Source: RGIG5579 sp045590715
GTDB taxonomy: Bacteria; Bacillota; Clostridia; Oscillospirales; SIG627
DNA: 31,663 nt
Reading direction: 5' to 3'
Assembly: GCA_045590715.1 (NCBI GenBank)
Contig: JAZNRO010000005.1
Span: 1 to 31,663 of the forward strand
The position numbers and the translations under genes are program-made. Of the stretch, positions 6,569 to 14,643 are shown piece by piece. The stretch's first letter is position 1. Each line of letters opens with the position of its first letter. The notes below the pieces were generated by a model that searched no databases, was not told the DNA's origin, and saw only the letters and a list, made by a program, of their open reading frames with translations.

Positions 6569-9046
6569 TTAGATACCCTTCTTGGATCTTTCGATCTTTT
6601 CAATGGTAGTAAAGTTGTTCTTTGCTACGTGACCGGGCAGGGGCATGATCTTTTCGTGGATAGCATCTACGATCCATTCAGCCTGCGGGAAGAACATGTG
6701 GTCAAGTTCGAAGCAAGGAGTGATCCAGTTTCTGGAACCAACAACGGTTACAGGACCGTCCAGGTAATCAAATGCCATTTCGGTAATGTTGGAAGCCATA
6801 TCTCTCATTACAGAGTTCCTTTCAACAGCGTCACCAACGATCACGCACTTACCGGTCTTCTTAACAGATTCGATAACCTTAGAATAGTCAAAAGGAACGA
6901 TAGAACGGGTGTCGATAACTTCTGCGGAAAGACCGTACTTCTCTTCCAGGATCTTTGCGGCATCCAGTGCTCTGTAAAGAACAGCACCGATGGTAAGAAT
7001 GGTAACGTCCTTACCGGGTCTCTTGATATCGGGATCACCGATGGTGATTTCATAAGCTTCTTCGGGAACGCCGCCTTCGTGGAATTCTTCGCCCTTGTCG
7101 TAAATTCTCTGGGATTCAAAGAAGATAACGGGGTCAGTACCGTTCAGCGCTGCTTCCATCAGACCCTTAGCATCGTAAGGAGTGGAGGGGAATACAACCT
7201 TCAGACCGGGAATATGAGCGGTCAGAGCGGTCCAATCCTGGGAGTGCTGAGCACCGTACTTGGAACCTACGGATACGCGGAGTACGATAGGCATCTTCAG
7301 AATGCCGGCAGACATAGACTGCCATTTAGCCATCTGGTTGAAGATTTCATCACCGGCACAGCCGATAAAGTCAGCGTACATCAGCTCTACGATACAACGG
7401 CCGCCGCACATAGCGTAACCAACGGCAGAACCAACGATAGCAGATTCGGAAATGGGAGAGTTGAAGAGTCTGTGATAAGGAACAGCTTCGGTCATCTTCT
7501 TGTATACACCGAATGCTCCGCCCCAGTCACGGTTATCTTCACCGTAAGCAATAAGGGTGGGATCTTCGTAATACTTGTTGATGATCGGCTCAGCCAGACC
7601 GTCGCGAATGTTGTACATCTTCATCTTGGAAACGGGCTTGCCGTTTGCATCCTTCGCGGTACGGATCTTGCCACGGATTTCTTTTACTCTGGGGCACTCA
7701 TCCTTGGGAACGAGCATTTCGGGTTCTCTGCCCTCTTCCATGGTAGGCTTGTGGAGGTTGGAGAACATCATACCGGAAATGGCATCGGGATTCTTTTCCA
7801 GATCCATTCTGGGAGATAGTTCATCGTTGATCGCAAGCTTCATAACTTCGGTCATACGATTGGTGATCTGCTCGTGAATGAGAGCAAAATCTTCTTCTTT
7901 TGCAATACCGCCGGCAATCAGCTTGTTCTTGAATGCGGGAATGGGATCGGCATCCTGCCAAGCTTTGATTTCTTCGGGAGTTCTGTAAGTAGAAGAGTCA
8001 GAGGGAGAGTGACCGGATACACGGTAGGTTACAACGTCAAGAAGCGCGGGACCCTTGCCCTGGAGCAGGATCTCTTTCTTTCTGGTAACAGCGTCAATTA
8101 CTGCCAGAGGATCGTAACCGTTTACTCTTTCGGTGTGCATCTGGCTGGGATTGAAGCCTGCACCCAGACGAGCAACCATATCAAAGCCCATGGTTTCGCC
8201 ACGGGTCTGACCACCCATACCGTAGTGGTTGTTAAATACGTTAAAGAGGATGGGCATGCCTTCACCCTTGCCATCGTCCCAGAGCTTGGTGATCTGGTCC
8301 ATAGAAGCAAAGTTAAAGGATTCCAGAGCGGGACCACGGCCACAAGCACCGTCACCGAAGTTTGCAACTACAATACCCTTCTTGCGGTTGCATCTCTTGT
8401 AGAGAGCAGCACCGAGAGCTACGGGAGCAGCAGAACCTACGATCGCGTTGTTAGGCATGATACCGAAAGGAATGAAGAAGGCGTGCATGGATCCGCCGAG
8501 ACCGCGGTTGAAACCGGTGGTTCTGGCAAATACTTCTGCAAGTGCGCCGTAAAGAAGGAAGTTGATAGCCATTTCTTTGATGTCGCCGCCGGCGTTCATA
8601 TGCTTTTCAACAACAGCAAGAACGGAACCGTCAAGGAACTCCTTCATAATGTCATAAAGTTCTTTTTCATCCAGCTTTTCGATGGAAGAAAGACCTTTTG
8701 CAAGGATTTCGCCATGGCTTCTGTGAGAACCGAAGGTAAGGTCATCCATGTCAAGGTTGTATGCCTGACCAACTGCGCTGGCTTCCTGACCGATAGAAAG
8801 GTGAGCAGGACCGGGGTTGTTGTATTCAACACCGTTATAGCTATTCTTGGTCTTAACCTCATTCAGCATGGTTTCAAACTCACGAATGATCGCCATATCG
8901 CGATAAATTCTGAGCATATCTGCTTTTGTATAGATTTTCAATTCTTCTTTGAGGGTCTTGTTATACTGACAAACAGGAATATCCTCAAAATGGATGGAAC
9001 CGGACTCAAAAGCCTTCTTGGGATCGACAAATTGACTCTTAGGCAT
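6569..9046 (-). CDS. 2-oxoacid dehydrogenase E1, alpha and beta subunits fused
   Basis: An 825-residue thiamine-dependent decarboxylase that passes acyl groups to the lipoyl arm of E2. Residues 1 to about 400 are E1-alpha: RSHGEILAKGL, GLGGSMH at 182-188, the TPP/Mg motif GDGA at 231 ending in FNN at 271-273, and SGHSPSDSSTYR. From about residue 480 the chain is E1-beta: GEDNRDWGGAFGVYK, SPISESAIVGSAVGYA with its cofactor Glu, MYADFIGCAGDEI and FPSTPYDAKGL. In most bacteria these are two genes. A helical insert of about 44 residues (122-165) precedes GLGGSMH, compared with ordinary E1-alpha. The complex could be pyruvate-, branched-chain- or acetoin-type; the motifs do not decide it. AGGAG precedes the ATG; it is the last gene of the operon. 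Confidence 0.92.
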   Translation of the reverse strand: MPKSQFVDPKKAFESGSIHFEDIPVCQYNKTLKEELKIYTKADMLRIYRDMAIIREFETMLNEVKTKNSYNGVEYNNPGPAHLSIGQEASAVGQAYNLDMDDLTFGSHRSHGEILAKGLSSIEKLDEKELYDIMKEFLDGSVLAVVEKHMNAGGDIKEMAINFLLYGALAEVFARTTGFNRGLGGSMHAFFIPFGIMPNNAIVGSAAPVALGAALYKRCNRKKGIVVANFGDGACGRGPALESFNFASMDQITKLWDDGKGEGMPILFNVFNNHYGMGGQTRGETMGFDMVARLGAGFNPSQMHTERVNGYDPLAVIDAVTRKKEILLQGKGPALLDVVTYRVSGHSPSDSSTYRTPEEIKAWQDADPIPAFKNKLIAGGIAKEEDFALIHEQITNRMTEVMKLAINDELSPRMDLEKNPDAISGMMFSNLHKPTMEEGREPEMLVPKDECPRVKEIRGKIRTAKDANGKPVSKMKMYNIRDGLAEPIINKYYEDPTLIAYGEDNRDWGGAFGVYKKMTEAVPYHRLFNSPISESAIVGSAVGYAMCGGRCIVELMYADFIGCAGDEIFNQMAKWQSMSAGILKMPIVLRVSVGSKYGAQHSQDWTALTAHIPGLKVVFPSTPYDAKGLMEAALNGTDPVIFFESQRIYDKGEEFHEGGVPEEAYEITIGDPDIKRPGKDVTILTIGAVLYRALDAAKILEEKYGLSAEVIDTRSIVPFDYSKVIESVKKTGKCVIVGDAVERNSVMRDMASNITEMAFDYLDGPVTVVGSRNWITPCFELDHMFFPQAEWIVDAIHEKIMPLPGHVAKNNFTTIEKIERSKKGI

Positions 9047-9074
9047 TTTTATATCTCCTTTTCAAAAATATACT

Positions 9075-10430
9075 TTAAAAAATAGCTTCGCGAAGAACTT
9101 CGCCAACGGTGGGATGCGGGAATACGAACTTCTGGATTTCAGCAAGTCTCATTTCCTTACCTACCATCATAGCAGCGCCATAAACGATTTCAGATGCATA
9201 AGTACCGATCATGTGGAAACCTAAGATCTTGTTGTGATCTTTGTCAACGATGATCTTCATAATTCCCTTACCGCCTTCATTTTCAGCAAGGTATCTACCG
9301 GAGTAGCTGAGAGGAAGGGTTCTGATCTCTACATTGTAGCCCTTAGCTTTTGCAGATTCGGTGGTTTCACCAACTGCTGCCACTTCGGGGTTGGTGTAAA
9401 TAACAGAAGGAATGGAATTGTAATCAACGCGATCGTTGCCACCCAGCATATTGGTAACAGCAACTTCGCCTTCTCTGTAAGCGGTGTGAGCAAGCATTAC
9501 CTTGCCGTTTACGTCACCAGCCGCCCATACACCGGGTACACTGGTCTTACCAAATTCATCGGTAACGATAGCACCGCGTTCCATAACAACACCGATTTCT
9601 TCCAGACCAAGACCTGCGGTTCTGGCACGACGACCGATGGAAACCAGAGCCTTATCGCCTTCAATTTCCATTGCCTTGCCGTTCAGTTCATAAGCGATCT
9701 TACCGTCTTTGATAGAAGTAACTTTTGCGCCGAGGATAAATTCAACACCGCGCTTTTCGTACTCTTTCTTCAGCATTTCGGAAATTTCACGGTCAGTAGG
9801 ACCTGCAATGTGATCCATCATTTCCAGAACCACTACGCGGCTACCGATGCTGTTAAAGTAGCTTACCATTTCAAGACCGATTACACCGCCTCCTACAACC
9901 AGGAGAGTTCCGGGAACTTCTTTCATATCCAGGATCTCACGGTTGGTAAGAGCAAATCCGTTTGCCAAAGAATCCTTCAGACCGTCAATGGGAGGAAGGG
10001 TAGCTTCAGAACCGGAGCAGATGAGAAGTCTTTTGCCTTCGATGGTCTTGTCACCGCAATTAACGGTAAATCCGTCAGCGGTCTTTCCGGTGATTTTTGC
10101 GGTAGCAGTAATTACTTCGATACCGCCCTTTTTCATCTTCATACCAACGCCGCAAACCAAGGTCTTTACAACCTTATTTTTGCGGTCGATGATCTTTGCA
10201 TGGTCGATGGTAGCACCGGTGAATTCTACACCGTATTCCTTGCAGTGCTTGGAATAATCATAAATCTTAGCGGAGTAAAGAAGCGTTTTGGTGGGGATAC
10301 AGCCTTCATTCAAGCAGGTACCACCCAGAGCTCTTTCTTCTACAACGCAGGTTTTAAAACCTTTTTCTGCAGCGCGTTCCGCTGCATTATAACCGGCAGG
10401 GCCACCGCCGATAACGATCAGATCAAACAT
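9075..10430 (-). CDS. lpdA: Dihydrolipoamide dehydrogenase (E3)
   Basis: A 451-residue FAD-dependent disulfide oxidoreductase that re-oxidises the dihydrolipoyl group of E2 and reduces NAD+. The N-terminal FAD Rossmann motif is GGGPAG at 8-13; the redox-active disulfide is in GGTCLNEGCIPTK with Cys39 and Cys44; the NAD site is VVGGGVIGLE; the second FAD block is VWAAGDVNG; and the C-terminal HPTVGE supplies the His-Glu base pair. Unlike some clostridial E3s it has no N-terminal lipoyl domain. It is 12 bases downstream of E2 and 28 bases upstream of E1, with a strong GGAGG site, so it is dedicated to this complex. Confidence 0.95.
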   Translation of the reverse strand: MFDLIVIGGGPAGYNAAERAAEKGFKTCVVEERALGGTCLNEGCIPTKTLLYSAKIYDYSKHCKEYGVEFTGATIDHAKIIDRKNKVVKTLVCGVGMKMKKGGIEVITATAKITGKTADGFTVNCGDKTIEGKRLLICSGSEATLPPIDGLKDSLANGFALTNREILDMKEVPGTLLVVGGGVIGLEMVSYFNSIGSRVVVLEMMDHIAGPTDREISEMLKKEYEKRGVEFILGAKVTSIKDGKIAYELNGKAMEIEGDKALVSIGRRARTAGLGLEEIGVVMERGAIVTDEFGKTSVPGVWAAGDVNGKVMLAHTAYREGEVAVTNMLGGNDRVDYNSIPSVIYTNPEVAAVGETTESAKAKGYNVEIRTLPLSYSGRYLAENEGGKGIMKIIVDKDHNKILGFHMIGTYASEIVYGAAMMVGKEMRLAEIQKFVFPHPTVGEVLREAIF

Positions 10431-10442
10431 ATTTACGCCTCC

Positions 10443-11705
10443 TTATTTTGCAAGAAGAATGTCAAAGTTTTCAAGGTTTGCACAAAGATCCTTCAGGAAC
10501 TTCGCAGCAGGAGCACCGTCAAGAGCTCTGTGATCGAAGGTGAGAGAAAGACCCATAGCAGGATAGGTTACATCGCCATTTGCAGTCTTCTTGGTGCGGT
10601 TCACGATGGTGCATACGCCCAGAATACCGGTCTGAGGAGGATTGATAACGGGAGTAAAGCTTTCAATGCCCAGAGAACCGAGGTTGGTTACGGTAAAGCT
10701 TGCGCCGGACAGCTTATCGGGGCTGATCTTACCGCCCTGTGCTTCGGTGATGAGAGCTTTGGACTGAGTAGCCAGCTCATTGAGAGTCAGGGTTTCAGCC
10801 AAAGGCAGAGTGGGTACCAAAAGTCCTCTTTCGGTATCAACTGCAATACCAAGATTTACGTGCTTAAAGAAGCGCATGGTATCATCCAGGTAGTGTGCGT
10901 TCAGGTCCTTGTGATTCGGCAGAGTCTTCGCAACAGCGTAAAGAACGATGTCGTTCAAAGTGATGTTGGTAAGACCCAGCTTTTCAGCACCGGCTTTCAA
11001 AGAAGCACGGAATGCCATGATCTTGGTAGCATCAAAGGATGCGTTAAGGGTAAGCTGTGCAGAATTGGACAGAGAGGCGTGCATAGACTTTGCAATCACC
11101 TTTCTGACGTTGGAGAGCTTCACTTCCTCAAATTCGCCGGCATCCAAAGTAGTGGTGGCAGTAGCCTGAGCCTGAACAGCGGGAGCAGCTGCAGTAGCGC
11201 CACGGAGAAGTCCCTGATCCAAAGCCAGCTGAACGTCTCTTTCAATGATTCTTCCTTCGGGACCGGTGGGAACGACCTTGGAAAGGTCAACGTCGGTCTT
11301 ATCAGCCAGCATTCTGGCTCTGGGAGAAATCTTTTCGCTGCCTGCTTCTGCGGTAGTAGCAACGGGTGCTGCTGCGGGAGCCGCAGTCTTAACTTCTGCC
11401 TGAGCGGCAGGAGCAGTTTCTGCAGGTGCAGATTCTTCCTTGGGTGCAAACTGAGAAAAATCTTCTCCGGGAGCACCGATTACGCAAACATTTTCAAGAC
11501 AAGGTACGTCTTCTCCTTCTTCCTTGAAGATGGCAAGAAGAGTTCCCTCTACCTGTGCTTCCTCATCAAAGGAAGATTTGTCGGTTTCATAAGAGAAAAG
11601 AACGTCGCCGATCTTAACCTCATCACCAACTTTTTTGCTCCAAGATGTGATCACGCAGCTTTCTACGCTCTGACCTTGGCGCGGCATAATAATTGCGGTT
11701 GCCAT
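10443..11705 (-). CDS. Dihydrolipoamide acyltransferase (E2)
   Basis: A 420-residue core subunit of the 2-oxoacid dehydrogenase complex. Domain order: one lipoyl domain at 1-80 with ETDKS at 40-44 (Lys43 lipoylated), an Ala/Pro/Glu-rich flexible linker, a peripheral-subunit-binding domain at about 122-158 (ISPRARMLA through GRIIERDV), a second Ala-rich linker, and the catalytic domain with LTFDHRALDGAPAAKFL near the C terminus (active-site His and Asp). A single lipoyl domain is the common Gram-positive form. The gene has GGAGG 7 bases before the ATG and follows the regulator by 27 bases. No lipoate ligase or lipoyl synthase gene is in the window, so lipoylation must be encoded elsewhere. Confidence 0.94.
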   Translation of the reverse strand: MATAIIMPRQGQSVESCVITSWSKKVGDEVKIGDVLFSYETDKSSFDEEAQVEGTLLAIFKEEGEDVPCLENVCVIGAPGEDFSQFAPKEESAPAETAPAAQAEVKTAAPAAAPVATTAEAGSEKISPRARMLADKTDVDLSKVVPTGPEGRIIERDVQLALDQGLLRGATAAAPAVQAQATATTTLDAGEFEEVKLSNVRKVIAKSMHASLSNSAQLTLNASFDATKIMAFRASLKAGAEKLGLTNITLNDIVLYAVAKTLPNHKDLNAHYLDDTMRFFKHVNLGIAVDTERGLLVPTLPLAETLTLNELATQSKALITEAQGGKISPDKLSGASFTVTNLGSLGIESFTPVINPPQTGILGVCTIVNRTKKTANGDVTYPAMGLSLTFDHRALDGAPAAKFLKDLCANLENFDILLAK

Positions 11706-11732
11706 AACAACACCTCCAAAATAAAATCAAAA

Positions 11733-12500
11733 TTATTTCGCAATGATTACGTCAATGCCCAGTTTTTTGCAGGCATCCATCATCTCAATATCCAAAGGCT
11801 CGTCCGTAATAATTTTTTGCACGTCTTCTAGTGCACAAAAAGTATATGGCAAGCTCTTCTCCATCTTCGATGAATGAAGTAACATAATCACGCATCCGGC
11901 TTTTTTTACAATACTGTTCTTCAGTTCGCTCTCGTTGTAGTTACCGCTGGTAAAACCGTTTTTCATAGAAAAACCGGAGGGCGAAACAAAAGCAACGTCG
12001 ATATTTACTTTACTGATATAATCTACCGCAGGCTTACCGGAGAGGGATAGATTATCCCGGCTCAGAAGACCGCCCACCAGATTTACCATAATGTTATCTT
12101 GTTTTACAAGTTCAAGAGCCAGATTTGGGTCCGTGGTATTCACAGATAATCTTGTCTTTGGCATCAGCGACGCCATTTGCATCATGGTAGAACCGGAGTC
12201 AAAGAAAATACTACGGCCGGTTTCAATAAATTTAGAAGCCGCAGTTGCAATCTTTTGCTTGGATATTTTGTTTTCTCCGGAACGAGTGGAGAGATTCTCC
12301 TCCATTGAAGTGGTAATAAACTTCATAGAACGGGCACCGCCACGGACCTTGATGACATCTCCCTGACGTTCAAAAAACTCAATATCTCTTCGTAGTGTCA
12401 TGCTGGAAACATCGGGAAAACGCTCTTCTAATTCCTTTAGAGAAGTAAAAGGCTTTGAAACCAGAATTTCTCTAACCAGAACTTTTCTCGGATAATTCAT
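11733..12500 (-). CDS. DeoR-family transcriptional regulator of the dehydrogenase operon
   Basis: A 255-residue regulator. An N-terminal winged helix of the DeoR type (about 1-57, with SSMTLRRDIEFFERQGDVIKVRGGA) is followed by a DeoR C-terminal sensor domain, which in this family binds a phosphorylated sugar or intermediate; FFDSGSTMMQMA and VGGLLSRDNLSLSG are its typical blocks. It is the first gene of the operon, so it probably controls its own promoter and the E2-E3-E1 genes. Two TGTTA palindromes next to the promoter are the likely operators. A DeoR regulator is an unusual partner for an acyl dehydrogenase complex. The effector cannot be named. Confidence 0.88.
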   Translation of the reverse strand: MNYPRKVLVREILVSKPFTSLKELEERFPDVSSMTLRRDIEFFERQGDVIKVRGGARSMKFITTSMEENLSTRSGENKISKQKIATAASKFIETGRSIFFDSGSTMMQMASLMPKTRLSVNTTDPNLALELVKQDNIMVNLVGGLLSRDNLSLSGKPAVDYISKVNIDVAFVSPSGFSMKNGFTSGNYNESELKNSIVKKAGCVIMLLHSSKMEKSLPYTFCALEDVQKIITDEPLDIEMMDACKKLGIDVIIAK

Positions 12501-12527
12501 TTTGCTTCCTTTCTTGACGAATTAAAA

Positions 12528-12561
12528 TGTTAAAATTAACACCTCTTGTTACAATATAACA
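12528..12561. promoter_or_regulatory. Two TGTTA inverted repeats, probable DeoR operators
   Basis: TGTTA-N4-TAACA at 12528-12541 and TGTTA-N5-TAACA at 12547-12561, about two helical turns apart centre to centre. The second covers the -10 box of the operon promoter and the first lies just downstream, where a bound protein would block transcription. Confidence 0.6.
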
Positions 12562-12581
12562 CTTTTATGTGAATTTGTCAA
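12553..12581 (-). promoter_or_regulatory. SigA promoter of the dehydrogenase operon
   Basis: On the minus strand a consensus TTGACA (12576-12581), 17 bases, then TATATT (12553-12558). The -10 overlaps a TGTTA palindrome. Confidence 0.85.
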
Positions 12582-12614
12582 TCCAAAATATGGCTTTTTA
12601 TGATTTATTTTTTT

Positions 12615-12644
12615 GTATATTTCATGATCATTTTTTCAAAAATA
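12615..12644 (+). promoter_or_regulatory. Candidate mother-cell (SigE-like) promoter of the coat genes
   Basis: GTATATT, 15 bases, then CAAAAATA. The -35 resembles the SigE pattern; the -10 matches only part of CATACAnT. No SigA promoter is visible before the coat genes. A 5-bp GTCGG/CCGAC hairpin follows at 12650-12663 in the leader. Confidence 0.3.
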
Positions 12645-12689
12645 TAAGTGTCGGAAAACCGACAAAACACAAAGGAAAGGATAATAAAA

Positions 12690-12875
12690 ATGGCAAATCT
12701 TACTACCAAAGAACTTTCCGGAATTGAAGACAGTTTGAAAAGCGAACAGAACCTTATTTGTAAATGCAATATGTATGCGAAGCAGACTACCGATCCTATT
12801 TTAAGATCAAAGTTTGAGCAGATCGCAACTAAGCATCAGCAGCATTACGACAAGCTCTGTTCCCTTTTGGGTTAA
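12690..12875 (+). CDS. Small spore coat-like protein (CotF-type neighbour)
   Basis: A 61-residue helical protein, probably a spore coat or coat-associated component. It reads as two amphipathic helices: LTTKELSGIEDSLKSEQ and a second, RSKFEQIATKHQQHYDKLCSLL, joined by a Cys-containing NLICKCNMYAKQ segment. This is the shape of short ferritin-like coat proteins found in Clostridia, often paired with a CotF gene as here. The ATG at 12690 is chosen because AAAGGAAAGG lies upstream; a longer in-frame start at 12648 has no ribosome site. The next gene starts 10 bases after its stop, so the two form an operon. Confidence 0.75.
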   Translation: MANLTTKELSGIEDSLKSEQNLICKCNMYAKQTTDPILRSKFEQIATKHQQHYDKLCSLLG

Positions 12876-12885
12876 GGAGGAAAAA

Positions 12886-13158
12886 ATGAATCAGCCCTGT
12901 TTTACCGATAAAGAAATGATGAATGACGTTCTCTCTTCCCAGAAGTTTATGACAGACGGATACAATTCTACTGCAAATGAAGCAAAAGAATCTACAGTCA
13001 GATCGGCGTTTATGTCCATTTTGAATGATGAGCATACCATTCAGCAAGACGTATTTAACGAAATGGAAAAGCGCGGTTGGTATCAGACCGAGCAGGCTCC
13101 TCAGAACAAAATCGACGAAACCAAACAAAAGTTTAACGCATATTCCTGCTGTAACTAG
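12886..13158 (+). CDS. Spore coat protein, CotF family
   Basis: A 90-residue CotF-domain protein. The N-terminal FTDKEMMNDVLSSQKFMTDGY and the helix AFMSILNDEHTIQQDVFNEM, followed by GWYQTE, are the family's recognisable blocks (ferritin-like four-helix half with DEH). It ends in a Cys-rich tail SCCN that could form disulfide cross-links in the coat. AAGGAGG lies 6 bases before the ATG and overlaps the end region of the preceding coat gene, so they are co-expressed. Mother-cell expression is expected from the family. A strong terminator follows. Confidence 0.88.
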   Translation: MNQPCFTDKEMMNDVLSSQKFMTDGYNSTANEAKESTVRSAFMSILNDEHTIQQDVFNEMEKRGWYQTEQAPQNKIDETKQKFNAYSCCN

Positions 13159-13161
13159 CGA

Positions 13162-13191
13162 AAAAAAGGCGCAAACATTGCGCCTTTTTTT
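13162..13191. terminator. Bidirectional terminator after the coat genes
   Basis: GGCGCAA/TTGCGCC stem (13168-13174 with 13178-13184) extended by A and T runs, loop ACA. It also ends the convergent operon, whose last gene has its TAA stop at 13190-13192 in the T-run. Confidence 0.9.
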
Positions 13192-13933
13192 AATAAAATC
13201 GAATATTAGGGTTCATTTGGGCAGGGGTCTTCCACTCAATCCCAAATTCTTCTTTCAAAATTCTCTGCTTTTCGTTCCAATAACGAAGACAATAAGGATC
13301 ATCGATATTTTCAGACATAGAAATAGCCTTATCAACCTTGGCCTCTACATCAAAACGAACGAGCAAAAATTCATCCGTATGTTCCACCGGATCTGTTAAA
13401 ATTTGAGAAGAAGCCTCTTCTTCAGCGGAAGAAATAATATTTTCAAGTTCATCATCGGAAATGAATTCTGCACGGGGATTTTTTTCTTCCATAACTTCTT
13501 TGCCAAAAAGTTTTTCGTAAAAATAGCAAAGTTTTAAGGCCTTCATGCAGCGTTCTTTATCATCCGTATATTTTGCAATCTTTTCATAATGGCCGATGGC
13601 TTCGGGATAAAAACGTGCATAAGCGTAGGAGGTAGCAAAAGACTCATAAGTATCGCAAAGCATCTCGGTATTTGTCATAAAATCCTTCATAAAGCGCAAA
13701 GCACCACCGGCGCTGTCAAGTTTGGGAATCGCAAGCCAGGGCTTTTTGATCATAGCGCAAATTTGGGCATAGAGATGGGCAGACGCGGCAAAACTGGTGG
13801 CGGTTTCCACCGTAAGAGAGTCCATAAATTCCGTCATGGAATGGGAAACAAATTGTTCGCAAGTTTCAAGAGCGGATTCGTATTCCCCGCTCTCAATCAG
13901 TTGCATCAGATTTTTTACGTCAAATCCTAGCAT
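13190..13933 (-). CDS. Unknown helical (TPR-like) protein, last gene of the ruvX operon
   Basis: A 247-residue, acidic, mostly helical cytoplasmic protein that I do not recognise. Alternating small and aromatic residues (SAHLYAQICAMIKKPWLAIPKLD and SYAYARFYPEAIGHYEK regions) look like degenerate tetratricopeptide repeats over about residues 15-140. The rest is an acidic stretch (SAEEEASS) and a C-terminal segment with CLRYWNEKQRILKEEFGIEW. There is no signal peptide or membrane helix. Its ATG overlaps the stop of the preceding SDR gene by 7 bases, with GGAGG just upstream, so its synthesis is coupled to it. A binding or adaptor role is the most that can be suggested. Confidence 0.7.
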   Translation of the reverse strand: MLGFDVKNLMQLIESGEYESALETCEQFVSHSMTEFMDSLTVETATSFAASAHLYAQICAMIKKPWLAIPKLDSAGGALRFMKDFMTNTEMLCDTYESFATSYAYARFYPEAIGHYEKIAKYTDDKERCMKALKLCYFYEKLFGKEVMEEKNPRAEFISDDELENIISSAEEEASSQILTDPVEHTDEFLLVRFDVEAKVDKAISMSENIDDPYCLRYWNEKQRILKEEFGIEWKTPAQMNPNIRFY

Positions 13934-14643
13934 AAAAGTCCTCCGTTAATGCCAAAAACCTGTCCCGTCAATGCAGAAGGCGAGCCGGCAAGGAACAAAA
14001 CCAGTTCCGCTACTTCTTCCGCCGTTGTAAAACGACCGCTGGGGATTTCCAGTGCAATTTCATCTTTTTCTTCTTTGGTAAAATGCTTCATCATATCGGT
14101 ATCCACCGCACCGGGCGCAACGCAGTTTACAGCGATATCGCTGGGTGCCAGTTCCTTCGCCAACGCCTTGGAAAAGCCAATAAGCGCAGCTTTGGATGCA
14201 GAATACAAAACCTCGCAGGACGCACCGCACTGTCCCCAAATAGATGAGATATTTATAATGGCCCCGCTCTTTCTTGAAATCATTCCGGGAACAAGTGTTT
14301 TTGTCATGAAAAAGGCACTCTCAAAATTGATACCAAAAACATTTCGATAATCAGAAACAGTGGTATCCTGAAAAAGTCCGTAATGAGAAATACCGGCATT
14401 GTTTACTAAAATATCCGGGCAACCAAAATCTTTTAAAAATTCTTCTGCAAAAGATTTAACTTCTTCCACAGAGGAAAAATCTACGCGGTATGCCCTGCAA
14501 CCGTATTTTGAAGCAATTTCAGCGGCGCTTTCGGCAGAATTTAAATACGTAAAAGCAACGTCATAGCCTTTTTCACAAAAGGCTTTTACGATACTTTTAC
14601 CAATACCGCGGGAACCGCCGGTAACCAAAACTTTTTTATTCAT
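13927..14643 (-). CDS. ymfI: Short-chain dehydrogenase, EF-P 5-aminopentanone reductase type
   Basis: A 238-residue NAD(P)-dependent SDR. The cofactor motif TGGSRGIG is at residues 8-15, NNAG near 81, the catalytic Ser in INISSIWGQCGASCEV, and YSASK as the catalytic Tyr-Lys. The SIWGxxGASCEVxYSASKAAL wording is what I associate with YmfI of Bacillus, which reduces the 5-aminopentanonyl group on elongation factor P to 5-aminopentanol; the general alternative is a FabG-type 3-oxoacyl-ACP reductase. No fatty acid or efp gene is adjacent. The ATG directly follows the TAA of the DivIVA-like gene with no gap, and the stop overlaps the next start, so all three are coupled. Confidence 0.8.
   Translation of the reverse strand: MNKKVLVTGGSRGIGKSIVKAFCEKGYDVAFTYLNSAESAAEIASKYGCRAYRVDFSSVEEVKSFAEEFLKDFGCPDILVNNAGISHYGLFQDTTVSDYRNVFGINFESAFFMTKTLVPGMISRKSGAIINISSIWGQCGASCEVLYSASKAALIGFSKALAKELAPSDIAVNCVAPGAVDTDMMKHFTKEEKDEIALEIPSGRFTTAEEVAELVLFLAGSPSALTGQVFGINGGLLC

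Noticed and set aside
9234..11831. An open frame of 865 codons on the plus strand, opposite lpdA and E2
   Set aside because: It is the antisense shadow of two well-identified enzymes with biased codons. It has no ribosome site, no domain that I recognise, and no support beyond the lack of stops. The same holds for 7874-9085 and 6629-7819 opposite E1.
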